Assembly: GCA_964540005.1 (NCBI GenBank)
Contig: CAZILN010000257.1
Span: 1 to 26,626, forward strand
From: CAZILN01 sp964540005
GTDB taxonomy: Bacteria > Bacteroidota > Bacteroidia > Bacteroidales > SM23-62
Reading direction: 5' to 3'
Length of the DNA stretch: 26,626 nucleotides
Below the pieces are notes generated by a model. The model saw nothing but the letters and a program-made list of their open reading frames with translations, had not been told where the DNA came from and did not search any database. Position numbers and translations under genes: made by a program. Shown piece by piece: positions 16,601 through 23,192 of this stretch (its first letter is position 1; every line of letters begins with the position of its first letter).

Positions 16601-16878
16601 TCAATGTCGGCCTGGACTTCCTCAGGTGTGGCGCCCTGTCCGCTTCCGTCAGACTGCCTGATCATGTGCAGCTTCAGTATGACGGTATCCGTCACCGTCT
16701 CTTCCTTCAGGCGCCGGTCAAGGATAAAGGATTCGGTGAAATCCTGCAGCTGCCTGTATACATCTTCAGTATAGATATGGTCGATATATGGCTCAGAACT
16801 GCATTGGCTGCCAGTTTTCTCCTGACCTTGGATCGCAGTAAAACCTGTCAGGAGGAAAACTATAAATATGTATTTCAT
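13612..16878 (-). CDS. Secreted M43-like metalloprotease with parallel beta-helix repeats and T9SS sorting tail
   Basis: This 1088-residue protein has a signal peptide (KYIFIVFLLTGFTAIQG). A pappalysin/cytophagalysin-type protease domain covers residues ~30-320: zinc motif HELGHVFHLRH (His186, Glu187, His190, His196) and Met-turn NIMSYGPC (Met292). The glycine usual at the eighth position of the zinc motif is His193. A DLNGDGIGDC segment may bind calcium. Residues ~370-960 carry many right-handed parallel beta-helix turns (recurring GN..NGI.I, SGNGYAGI, NYIGTD and IGG strings), which usually bind polysaccharides. The last ~75 residues (IYPNPASTFLY to SKKFIITK) form a type A T9SS sorting domain, so the protein is exported and probably attached to the cell surface. 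A protease fused to a glycan-binding helix would fit attack on glycoproteins. It stands alone, divergent from the aldolase gene. Confidence 0.88.
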   Translation of the reverse strand: MKYIFIVFLLTGFTAIQGQEKTGSQCSSEPYIDHIYTEDVYRQLQDFTESFILDRRLKEETVTDTVILKLHMIRQSDGSGQGATPEEVQADIDSVNGFFSGADIIFKIHPEINYIDDDSLFDWTNGDDNELLFSYGYCPFAVNAYLTGTVRSGDREVGGIGSGLGNQQAFVVVKYDYLGDGELMAHELGHVFHLRHTHGKYNFDLEDCGYDAWDDEFISDEVWCQGAVIYDDNETLDLNGDGIGDCLQTGDDICDTRAEPNLLYADFDACTYIDPATDPNGDLYNPDVGNIMSYGPCQDHFTTGQFAKIRFAYENYGLHLMCGGCEPFTDRTVTNSDNTGPGSLRWALECAARQEEAVTINFELEEPDSTTIRLETQFHTVGSNTVINGYSQNGDRITVDGSQIADDYSYGLHIKGDSVEVNGLILKGFTGAGILSYYGYEKLLIRDVSVESCDAVGINLQYANDVQILDAELSSNTNMGIYLRDCEDIIIKGCLIDSNGSTGVYMDSCRKVVFGDSQPGDANTATRNAYNGLTLANGSREVRVLNSYFGTDENQTGGLGNVYNGITVDNSSSLSLGQEGSGNLISGNGYAGIVLLNNTQDVNIEANNITGNQGNGIYIDSSSYITVGGQVEALSNIISDNSYSGIFINELSHDIDIYGNFIGTDKDLAPDLGNNHNGILIKNSHDVNVGRSGVGNIITGSSYTGIQVYEASWNVEIEANDISNNSGNAMYIDSSYQLTIGGAESGSGNILSSSGYSGLSISNYSHTIEVQNNYIGTDPSESLLGNTYNGIEVGNSSDIAIGAAGAGNMIAANNYDGIYIYETSENISVQGNLIGTNKDGSMDMHNGYAGIRVDSASHVTIGGETADEINIIGYNASSIEVKDHSDHYLIKRNSLFCSDWGVYFSNLPGAPAPPGDITVTGAYTVTGTAPDEAEVWVYRSDSGCSSCEGKYFIGHTISEGGVWELNLDNPVELNDVITAMTSLDSNSSMFAACVTVDLIPVAIKDEDLSVDWSIYPNPASTFLYISLSSKSPDLCQLKIFNVTGEMVLHSRQLEAENEVAIGYLPAGIYLVILRDGENMNSKKFIITK

Positions 16879-17037
16879 GATTTTCAGATCTAAAGCCTTA
16901 TTTTAGAATGATCTTCTTAACTGTCTAGATACAGATTTGATTTAAAAGTAAGAATTCTTGAGGACAGTGGGAGTTGAATTTTGAATATATTCCGGCTCCT
17001 GTTTCGGAAGCCCGAACATTCATTAAAAGAAACCGAT

Positions 17038-17916
17038 ATGATTGACCTGAAAGGAATTTTCCCACCCCTGCCAACCTCTTTCCATGATAATGAGGAGCTT
17101 TATCCTGAGAAAATAAGGGCAAATATCAAATATTTGATGGGCTTTGACCTGGCAGGTATCCTGGTGCTTGGTTCAAACGGTGAACTGGTTATGCTTTCAG
17201 ATGAAGAGAAGGAACAGGTATACGCCGTGGCCAGGGAATCCATGCCTTCCGGGAAGCTTATGATTGCAGGTACAGGCGGACAGTCTACCCGTGAAACGAT
17301 CAGGCTCTCAAAAATGGCTGCCGGCAGAGGTGCCGATGCTGTGCTTGTGCTCAATCCCTATTACTATAAGGGATTACTGAACAGGGAGGCACTTGTCCTT
17401 CATTATCATTCTGTTGCTGATGCCTGTAAGGTTCCGGTTATCATCTATAACATGCCGGCCAATTCAGGGATGGACCTGGATGCCGAAACTGTAATATCCA
17501 TTGCTTCACACCCTAACATTATCGGACTCAAAGATTCCGGAGGTGACCTGGTAAAAATGGCTGAGGTCATCAGCCGGACAGACAGCACGTTCCGGGTGAT
17601 GGCTGGATCTGCTGGGTTCCTCTTGCCCGCACTCAAAATTGGTGCCGCAGGAGGTATCCTCGCTCTTGCGAATATTGCACCCGGTTTGTGCCTCGATATT
17701 TATAACTCATTCTGCTCAGGTGATCTTACCATAGCAGAGAAGCTTCAGCAGCAGGCTATTCCTCTTAACACTGCCGTAACCAGGAAATGGGGTATCCCTG
17801 CCCTGAAAGCAGCCATGGATCATCTGGGCATGTACGGGGGACCGGTTCGAAAACCACTGATGCCCCTGGATGAAGAAAAGAAACAGGAATTGATCAGCAT
17901 GCTGCCAAAACACTGA
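17038..17916 (+). CDS. 4-hydroxy-2-oxoglutarate aldolase-like (DHDPS/NAL superfamily)
   Basis: From the ATG at 17038 the protein has 292 residues, the usual family length; the earlier ATG at 16981 would add a non-homologous stretch. Schiff-base Lys165 lies in NIIGLKDSGGDLVKM, the catalytic Tyr137 in IIYNMPANSG, and the substrate loop is GSNGE (45-49) rather than the GTTGE of DapA. From memory, human mitochondrial HOGA1 has the same or nearly the same blocks: GSNGE, PANTGLDL, HPNIVGMKDSGGD, VLAGSAGFL, AVTRRFGIPGLK and YYGGP. This aldolase cleaves 4-hydroxy-2-oxoglutarate into pyruvate and glyoxylate, e.g. in hydroxyproline breakdown. It is therefore probably neither a lysine-pathway DapA nor a sialic acid lyase, although related sugar acids such as KDG remain possible. 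The gene is single and divergent from the beta-helix protease. Confidence 0.75.
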   Translation: MIDLKGIFPPLPTSFHDNEELYPEKIRANIKYLMGFDLAGILVLGSNGELVMLSDEEKEQVYAVARESMPSGKLMIAGTGGQSTRETIRLSKMAAGRGADAVLVLNPYYYKGLLNREALVLHYHSVADACKVPVIIYNMPANSGMDLDAETVISIASHPNIIGLKDSGGDLVKMAEVISRTDSTFRVMAGSAGFLLPALKIGAAGGILALANIAPGLCLDIYNSFCSGDLTIAEKLQQQAIPLNTAVTRKWGIPALKAAMDHLGMYGGPVRKPLMPLDEEKKQELISMLPKH

Positions 17917-17917
17917 C

Positions 17918-18181
17918 TCAACCCGCCCAGCGCTCAAGCTTGGGTATATGTGAGCTGTAAAACCAGCGTTTTACAGGTCCGTATCCCATCTCTTTCAGCT
18001 TTGCTTTTACGAAGCTGACCATCTGTTTTGATGAGCTGAAATCATCATTGAAGGCACCATCTGCATAGCAGTAGCTGCAAAACTTTTCTGATTTGGATCC
18101 GTCTTGGTTGGTCCCGCCTTTTTCAGGATCCTGGTCCATAGGCATACCACAGCTCTGGCAGAAATTGTCAAATTTACCCAT
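17918..18181 (-). CDS. Small zinc-ribbon protein
   Basis: The 87-residue protein has two CxxC pairs (Cys8/Cys11 in NFCQSCGMPM, Cys35/Cys38 in FCSYCYADGAF) that should hold one zinc atom. This pattern matches the putative zinc-ribbon family PF12674 (zf-ribbon type, 'CxxCGMPM...CxxCYxDG'). The helical C-terminal part (MVSFVKAKLKEMGYGPVKRW) is also typical of this family. Function unknown. Its 3' end faces the aldolase 3' end, 1 bp apart. It lies downstream of the ABC exporter on the same strand, 92 bp from it. Confidence 0.8.
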   Translation of the reverse strand: MGKFDNFCQSCGMPMDQDPEKGGTNQDGSKSEKFCSYCYADGAFNDDFSSSKQMVSFVKAKLKEMGYGPVKRWFYSSHIPKLERWAG

Positions 18182-18273
18182 AGTAAATAATTTTGATTAG
18201 AAATTAATCATTTCTTGTGATAAAAAATTAAGCAATAGGACTGACAAATCCAAATAACTGATGATAATTTTTA

Positions 18274-20055
18274 TCAAGTGGAAAACTGAAGCTCACTCAG
18301 ATTCCGGTAAATGCCTGATTCAAGTCTTAGTAATTCGTCGTGGGTACCGGTTTCAACCAGCTTTCCTTTATCCAGGACAAGAATACGGTCTGCTTTACGG
18401 ATGGTGGACAGGCGGTGTGCAATTACAATCGAAGTACGTCCCTTCATGAGCTTTTCAAGGGCATCCTGAACAAGGCGCTCGGATTCCGAGTCCAGTGAAG
18501 AGGTGGCTTCATCCAGGATCAATATCCTCGGATCTTTCAGAACAGCACGGGCGATGGCTACTCTTTGTCGCTGTCCCCCCGACAACTGTGTTCCGCGCTC
18601 GCCTACCAGGGTGTCCATCCCATCGGGGAACCTCTCGATGAATTCCAGTGCATTGGCTTTGCGGGCTGCTTCAAGGATATCATCTTTGCCTGCCCTGGGA
18701 TCGCCATAGGCAATATTCTCGCCGATGGTACCTCCGAAGAGAAAAATATCCTGGGGCACCAGGCCAATCTGCCTGCGAAGCACAGACAAATGTATTTCAC
18801 TGCTTGCCAAACCGTTAAAGTATATCTTACCGGCAGTAGGTTCGTGCAGCCTCAGCAAAAGGGCTGTTAGTGTTGTCTTTCCGGCCCCGCTTGGTCCGGC
18901 AAGGGCGACCAGCTGGTTTTTCGGGATATTGATGCTAATATCGCTCAGGACCTGTTCAGAAGGCCTTGAAGGATAATGGAAGCATAGTCCTTCCAGGCTG
19001 ATCTCCCCACTCAGCATATCCTTCTTTTCCAGAACTGTGATTTCCTTGATATTTTCCTCCACCTCCTCAAATAATTCAAAGAGATCCTCCGTAGCTCCTA
19101 TAAAGCGCTGGATCCGGGTAATGACACTGGCCATACCTCCGATATTTCCCCCAATGAATCCGGAATACAGTATGAATGAAAACAATTCACCGGAATCCAT
19201 CTCCCCTGCCCCCATCAGACCGGCTCCCTTCCAGATCACAGCAACAAGGGTTCCGAAGAGACTGAGTATAACAAAGGAGAAAAAGGCGCCACTGTACCGG
19301 CCTCCTTTCATCCCCAGGCTGGCAATCTTGAGTGTTCTTTTCCGGTACCGGTTCATCTCAAGGAATTCGTTGGTGAAAGTCTTAACACTTCTTATTCCCT
19401 GGAGGGTCTCTTCCACTATTGTATTGGATTCTGCCACTTCTTTCTGCATTTTACGGGAATATCTCCTGATATATCGGCCGAAAAAGAAAACCATCAGGAC
19501 AACGGCAGGTAAAATAGCCAGCATAAAGAGGGTCAGTTTGGCCGAAGTGAAGACCATGAGGCTTATTCCGCCGATTATAATGATCATCTGTCGCATGAAT
19601 TCAGCAAGTGTGGACGTCAAGGTATCCTGCAACAATGAAATATCGGCTGAGATCCTGCTGTTGAGTTCCCCTACCCGCTTCTGTTCAAAGAATTTCAAAG
19701 GCAACCTGATCATGTGATTGTATGTATCCTGCCTGAGGTTGGCAAGAGATTTCTCCGTAACATTCACAAACAGCACGGTCCTGAAATACGAAAATGCCGA
19801 CTGAACAACCAGTATACCTAGCAATATAAGTGCAATGCGGTTTATGGAATCAGAAAGGTTCCCTGCTGCACCGGCGCTGACAAGTTCGCCCAGCAGTTTT
19901 GGAAAGGCAAGGCTGGCCCCGCTGGAAATGAACAGGAAGAAAAGCCCGATACCAAATTCAAGTCTGAAAGGCTTCAGGTACCTGTACAGCTTGAAGGCAT
20001 TTCCCAGTCCGGTCAGGGTAATCTTCTTCTTTGGAACATCTGCATATGATGGCAT
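18274..20055 (-). CDS. ABC exporter, fused permease-ATPase (MsbA/multidrug type)
   Basis: The 593-residue half-transporter has a six-helix permease (residues ~30-320) followed by an ATPase. Walker A is GPSGAGKT (387-394), Q-loop VPQDIFLFGG, signature LSGGQRQRVAIARA (from 491), Walker B ILILDEATSS, and H-loop His547 in IAHRLST. It works as a homodimer. The family exports lipids such as lipid A (MsbA), drugs or peptides; the substrate cannot be assigned here. All ATPase motifs are intact. The start MPSYADVPKKK is the first ATG in frame and gives an ordinary soluble N-terminus. No accessory membrane-fusion or outer-membrane gene is adjacent. A divergent PrxQ-like gene lies upstream, about 160 bp away. 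Confidence 0.92.
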   Translation of the reverse strand: MPSYADVPKKKITLTGLGNAFKLYRYLKPFRLEFGIGLFFLFISSGASLAFPKLLGELVSAGAAGNLSDSINRIALILLGILVVQSAFSYFRTVLFVNVTEKSLANLRQDTYNHMIRLPLKFFEQKRVGELNSRISADISLLQDTLTSTLAEFMRQMIIIIGGISLMVFTSAKLTLFMLAILPAVVLMVFFFGRYIRRYSRKMQKEVAESNTIVEETLQGIRSVKTFTNEFLEMNRYRKRTLKIASLGMKGGRYSGAFFSFVILSLFGTLVAVIWKGAGLMGAGEMDSGELFSFILYSGFIGGNIGGMASVITRIQRFIGATEDLFELFEEVEENIKEITVLEKKDMLSGEISLEGLCFHYPSRPSEQVLSDISINIPKNQLVALAGPSGAGKTTLTALLLRLHEPTAGKIYFNGLASSEIHLSVLRRQIGLVPQDIFLFGGTIGENIAYGDPRAGKDDILEAARKANALEFIERFPDGMDTLVGERGTQLSGGQRQRVAIARAVLKDPRILILDEATSSLDSESERLVQDALEKLMKGRTSIVIAHRLSTIRKADRILVLDKGKLVETGTHDELLRLESGIYRNLSELQFST

Positions 20056-20154
20056 TGGGTAAACCAGATTTATTAAGAGGCAATATTATAGAAAAATATC
20101 CACCAACAGGATTCCTGGATTTGTTAAAAATATTGTAATCTTGATGATTCCTGC

Positions 20155-20184
20155 TTTAAATCCGGATGAAAGCTTATATTTTTG
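20155..20184 (+). promoter_or_regulatory. Bacteroidota-type promoter for the peroxiredoxin gene
   Basis: The -7 box TATTTTTG at 20177-20184 fits TAnnTTTG exactly. An upstream TTTA (20155-20158) lies 18 bp before it, near the -33 position. The downstream start codon at 20219 is 35 nt past the box, giving a short leader. Confidence 0.55.
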
Positions 20185-20218
20185 TACAGATTTTAGTAAG
20201 CATTCTATCCATAGACAC

Positions 20219-20803
20219 ATGAAAAAATCTTTCTTTATTGTTTTTCTGCTAATGCCTGTCCTGTCGGCATATAGCATTTCTCCCCTTGAAAGAGGAGATA
20301 AAGTGCCTGATTTTGAAGCTACTGATGATCAGGGTCAGACCTGGAAATTATCAGACCAGAGATCTGATTACCTGGTCATATATTTCTATCCGGCAGCTTT
20401 TACGGGTGGCTGTACCCAGCAGGCATGCAGTTACCGTGACCAGCATACACAGTTTGCCTTGCTGAAGGCACAGATCGTTGGTGTCAGCGGTGATAAGCAG
20501 GAAAACCTGGCACAGTTCAGAAAGCATCACAATCTGAACTTTACACTGCTCTCTGATGAGGACGGTGAAATTGCCGAGCTCTTTGGGGTCCCTGTCAAGG
20601 ATGGAGCAACCATTGACATGGAAGTTGAAGGCAGGCAGCTATCCCTGACCAGGGGTGTTACAAGCGCCAGATGGACCTTCGTGCTTGATGTTAACGGTAA
20701 ACTGATCTATAAGAACATGGATGTCAGTGCTGCTGATGACAGTGAGGATGTAATGAAGCATATTGCCATGCACGAAAAGCGCAGATCCTGTACCAACTGG
20801 TAG
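20219..20803 (+). CDS. Exported PrxQ/BCP-type peroxiredoxin
   Basis: From the ATG at 20219 (194 residues) the protein has a signal peptide (MKKSFFIVFLLMPVLSAYS), so it is predicted to be periplasmic; an earlier ATG at 20141 would add a leader with no such signal. The thioredoxin fold carries the peroxidatic Cys65 in FYPAAFTGGCTQQACSYRD and a second Cys70 five residues later, the arrangement of atypical 2-Cys PrxQ/BCP enzymes that form an internal disulfide. It should reduce peroxides with thioredoxin-like donors. Other matches are GDKVPDFEATDDQG near the start and LNFTLLSDEDGEIAELFGVP. The C-terminus (RRSCTNW) contains a further Cys of unknown use. The promoter lies just upstream; the gene ends 2 bp before the oppositely oriented CPBP gene. 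Confidence 0.9.
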   Translation: MKKSFFIVFLLMPVLSAYSISPLERGDKVPDFEATDDQGQTWKLSDQRSDYLVIYFYPAAFTGGCTQQACSYRDQHTQFALLKAQIVGVSGDKQENLAQFRKHHNLNFTLLSDEDGEIAELFGVPVKDGATIDMEVEGRQLSLTRGVTSARWTFVLDVNGKLIYKNMDVSAADDSEDVMKHIAMHEKRRSCTNW

Positions 20804-20805
20804 GA

Positions 20806-21462
20806 TCAGTTATTGATCCAGTCATACATATCCAGCCAGAAATATTCTCCCAGTCCCACTGTAAATACTATTATTCCCAGGATACCGTGCAGAATGGCAG
20901 TGTATAATACGCTCCTGGTCCGGGCATACTCAGAGGCAAAATAAAGTCCCCCGATCAATGTCAGGATAATGGAAACAGGACTGTAATAGACGATATGCAG
21001 GAAACTGAAGCTGATCCCGCTGGCCAGTATTATTACCCGGTTCCCGGTAAATAATCGCTGATATCGCTTAAACAGGAAAGTCCGGTAGATGATTTCCTGG
21101 CCATAGGCACTGAAAACAGGATAAAAGGTACAGAGGATCAACCAGACAGTGAAATTGCCTCTCACCAGGTCGAACAACCTTTCCGGCTCAATAATGACCA
21201 CATAAAGCAGCATAAGAGTAGCGCATACAAGGACAATGATCCCGCTGTTCAGAAGCCGTTTCCTGTTTACCCGGAAGACTATCAGGTCCCTGAACTTAAA
21301 ATCAGTAGTGAATTTCAGTATCAGGAATATGATCAGCAGCAGGGGTATGATCAGCATGCTGGGATGTATGAATTCCGGATCTGCATAGATCAGTAAGGGC
21401 ACCCCGAAAAACAGCCCGGCGAACTCGATGGCCAGGTAAATCCTGAATATAACTGCTTTCAT
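20806..21462 (-). CDS. CPBP-family intramembrane metalloprotease homologue
   Basis: The 218-residue protein has about seven membrane segments and a CPBP (CAAX/bacteriocin-processing) core. Motif 1 reads QEIIYR (Gln122, Glu123, Arg127), where the canonical form is EExxxR. Motif 2 is FSFLH (Phe152, His156). Motif 3 around ILHGILG keeps His192 but lacks the following Asn/Asp. The first Glu of motif 1 is thought to be catalytic in Rce1-like proteins, so activity is uncertain; however, the QExxxR form recurs in a subfamily as far as I recall. Possible roles are protein processing or a non-catalytic scaffold. The gene is single; its 5' side faces the kinase remnant across 178 bp that contain a hairpin. 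Confidence 0.8.
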   Translation of the reverse strand: MKAVIFRIYLAIEFAGLFFGVPLLIYADPEFIHPSMLIIPLLLIIFLILKFTTDFKFRDLIVFRVNRKRLLNSGIIVLVCATLMLLYVVIIEPERLFDLVRGNFTVWLILCTFYPVFSAYGQEIIYRTFLFKRYQRLFTGNRVIILASGISFSFLHIVYYSPVSIILTLIGGLYFASEYARTRSVLYTAILHGILGIIVFTVGLGEYFWLDMYDWINN

Positions 21463-21524
21463 CTGTTAAGGTGAGATATCAGGAATTATTGGTATTTTCC
21501 CAACGCAATAAATTTAAGCAGAAA

Positions 21525-21554
21525 AGCAACAAATGCAATCTGCATTTTTTTGCT
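21525..21554. repeat. Stem-loop in the region divergent to the CPBP gene and kinase remnant
   Basis: AAATGCA (21531-21537) pairs perfectly with TGCATTT (21541-21547) around a 3-nt loop ATC, extended by AGCAA (21525-21529) with TTGCT (21550-21554). Seven Ts (21545-21551) run through the 3' arm on the + strand. In a divergent region a regulatory or attenuator role is possible. It is not placed after a + strand gene, so a simple terminator is less likely. Confidence 0.4.
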
Positions 21555-21640
21555 GTTAATTATATTGATCTCATCTTGTGTCGGCGGCAGATATTTTTTA
21601 TAAGTTTATATACTGGTTTTAATAGTATTTTAGTCATCTT

Positions 21641-22309
21641 ATGATAAACTCCGGAAAGGATACCCGCTGGGAACATTCACTGATCGGATTCAAGAAAGCC
21701 ATATTCTTTTCACTGGTCATTGTTTCCCTGGCCATCAACCTGTTTGATCTGGCCACAATCAACTTCTACTCCGGACATCCTGTGTTTTACATCAACCTGG
21801 TATATTCTGCCTTAGCAATCATTATTACTGGGCTATATCTTCTGAATACTGCCGGACTGGTATTCTGCCACGGGGTAATTATTTATACCCTGATAGCTAA
21901 TATTCTGCTCACCCTGTCCTTAAGTGTGAGCAATCCGGATTTTGCCAGTTACATATTGAGGGAGACAATATTTATTGGCATCCTGCTTCCCTTGGCAGGG
22001 TTTATCTTAAAGAATCTTCATATGCTGATAATAGGCACATTCTATTTCCTGTTTTTTATTACCGGATTATTAATAACTAAAAATGAATTTTTAATAGACA
22101 ATGCAATAGTGCTGATAATTGCCTTGCTTGTTTACTTTGGTTGGATCTACTATATTATGTATTTATTAAAGAATGGAACTGAGGTCTCGGTGTCAGATAC
22201 AGGTACCGGTATTAAGAAAGAGAAGATGGATGAACTGTTCAGGCTGAACAGCAGTTATACCAATCCGGGTAAAGGCTCTGACTTTTATTTTAGCATTCCA
22301 AATACGTAA
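21641..22309 (+). pseudogene. Membrane histidine kinase remnant lacking its kinase core
   Basis: The 222-residue reading frame has six transmembrane helices (residues ~12-180: FSLVIVSLAINLFDL, YSALAIIITGLYLL, VIIYTLIANILLTL, ETIFIGILLPLAGFIL, LIIGTFYFLFFITGLL, IVLIIALLVYFGWIYY). It then jumps straight to EVSVSDTGTGIKKEKMDELF, the G1/F region of a HATPase domain, and from SSYTNPG to KGSDFYFSIPNT, the very end of that domain. The coiled linker, the phosphoacceptor His domain, the N box and the GTGLGL box are missing. Full-length relatives read NPG...GTGLGL...GKGSDFYFSIP, so two in-frame deletions (around 22165-22180 and 22268-22275) explain it. No kinase activity is possible; the membrane sensor could still be made. 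No response regulator is adjacent. Confidence 0.8.
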
Positions 22310-22341
22310 AATTATTATAAATTAGTGTAAAAATTCTGCTT

Positions 22342-22836
22342 ATGGATATTATGAAATTTGAACTGACGACAATTCAGGAAAATGCGTTCATATATGAAAC
22401 TCATCTTCGAAATGTCAACCGGCGCAGGGAATTATGGTCTAAAGATACCCGGCAAAAAATCATGGACACCCTGGAAGCTGTTCGGGATAATTTTCGCAAA
22501 ATCGACTGGCTTGTCGAAGTGGATGATCTGAAAAAAAATTATGAAACAGTAGGACTCAGGATCGCCGATGCACCCAGTGGTATTTCCAGTGTCAGCAAAG
22601 ATGATGTAAAGGATAAGGAGTATACAAAGACCGGCGGATCTCTTGGATTTTCCCAGATGGTATCCGGTAAGATCAAGGTTTGGATAGAGTACCCTTTCTT
22701 TAACGGGATACAGGAGGTTAAGGAACCCAGGAAGATCCTGGTAACAATTGAACCATCCTATGTCAATGAAAGCCTTATTGCAGGTTATGTTCAGCAATTT
22801 CTGCATGAAATAACTGTTTACGAATCAGGCACCTAG
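22342..22836 (+). CDS. Hypothetical cytoplasmic protein, 164 residues
   Basis: I do not recognise the family. The protein has no signal peptide or membrane helix. Its first half is helical and charged (MDIMKFELTTIQENAFIYET, then RRELWSKDTRQKIMDTLEAV, with WLVEVDDLKKNYETVGLRI). The second half has a glycine/serine-rich turn (TKTGGSLGFSQMVSG) and beta-type segments (KIKVWIEYPFFNG, KILVTIEPSYVNE). It may start at 22342 or at the internal Met of MKFELTT (22351). It is 32 bp after the kinase remnant and about 50 bp before a lipoprotein, all on the same strand, so they may share a transcript. Coding character (a long open frame with sensible composition) is the main support. Confidence 0.7.
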   Translation: MDIMKFELTTIQENAFIYETHLRNVNRRRELWSKDTRQKIMDTLEAVRDNFRKIDWLVEVDDLKKNYETVGLRIADAPSGISSVSKDDVKDKEYTKTGGSLGFSQMVSGKIKVWIEYPFFNGIQEVKEPRKILVTIEPSYVNESLIAGYVQQFLHEITVYESGT

Positions 22837-22888
22837 AATGTATAGCAGCACTATGCAACTTTATTAAGAATTCCAAATTCAACATGAA

Positions 22889-23188
22889 ATGAAAAAATAT
22901 ACCCTTTTCTTCGCAATCAGTATTGTCCTTTTGTTTGTAATAGCCTCATGTGCGGGCCCCAACCCTCTTACAGATACAGCTCCGGTTGAAGGCGAAGCCG
23001 CCGGTTTCCTGAAAGGCCTTCTCCATGGATTCATCTCCCTTTTCACATTCATAATCTCCCTGTTCTCTGACACTGTCAGGATGTACGAGGTGCATAACAC
23101 CGGCGGATGGTATGATCTGGGATTCGTCCTGGGAGCCATGATATTCTACAGCAGCGGTGGCCGTGCCTCATCATCTAAAAAGAAATGA
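22889..23188 (+). CDS. Small lipoprotein of unknown function next to MscS
   Basis: The 99-residue protein has a lipoprotein signal (lipobox VIASC, Cys21). It then has a short hydrophobic stretch (GFLKGLLHGFISLFTFIISL) and a motif MYEVHNTGGWYDLGFVLGAM before a Ser/Lys-rich tail. Similar small proteins with HGFI.PFTF..SLF and NNGGWY.FGF.LG recur in bacterial genomes as far as I recall, without an assigned role. It may be a membrane-anchored partner or simply an envelope protein. It ends 4 nt before the chosen start of the MscS gene, so the two are likely co-translated. Confidence 0.75.
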   Translation: MKKYTLFFAISIVLLFVIASCAGPNPLTDTAPVEGEAAGFLKGLLHGFISLFTFIISLFSDTVRMYEVHNTGGWYDLGFVLGAMIFYSSGGRASSSKKK

Positions 23189-23192
23189 TCTT

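Noticed and set aside
16950..16959. Palindrome AAGAATTCTT in the region between the beta-helix protease and aldolase genes
   Set aside because: A single 10-bp palindrome in AT-rich DNA is likely by chance, and no other support was found.
923..17916. Sialic acid catabolism locus (ROK kinase as NanK, aldolase as NanA, SASA esterase)
   Set aside because: The genes are scattered, the kinase is broken, and the aldolase resembles HOGA1 rather than NanA. No sialidase or transporter is present.
18262..18276. TGATAA-TTT-TTATCA hairpin over the ABC exporter stop codon
   Set aside because: Only AT pairs apart from one G:C at the base, partly inside the coding end, no T tract; too weak to call a terminator.
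19037..19717. 226-residue frame antisense to the ABC exporter
   Set aside because: It overlaps an intact exporter with all ATPase motifs, and its composition (Ile/Arg/Ser runs) is typical of a complementary-strand shadow.
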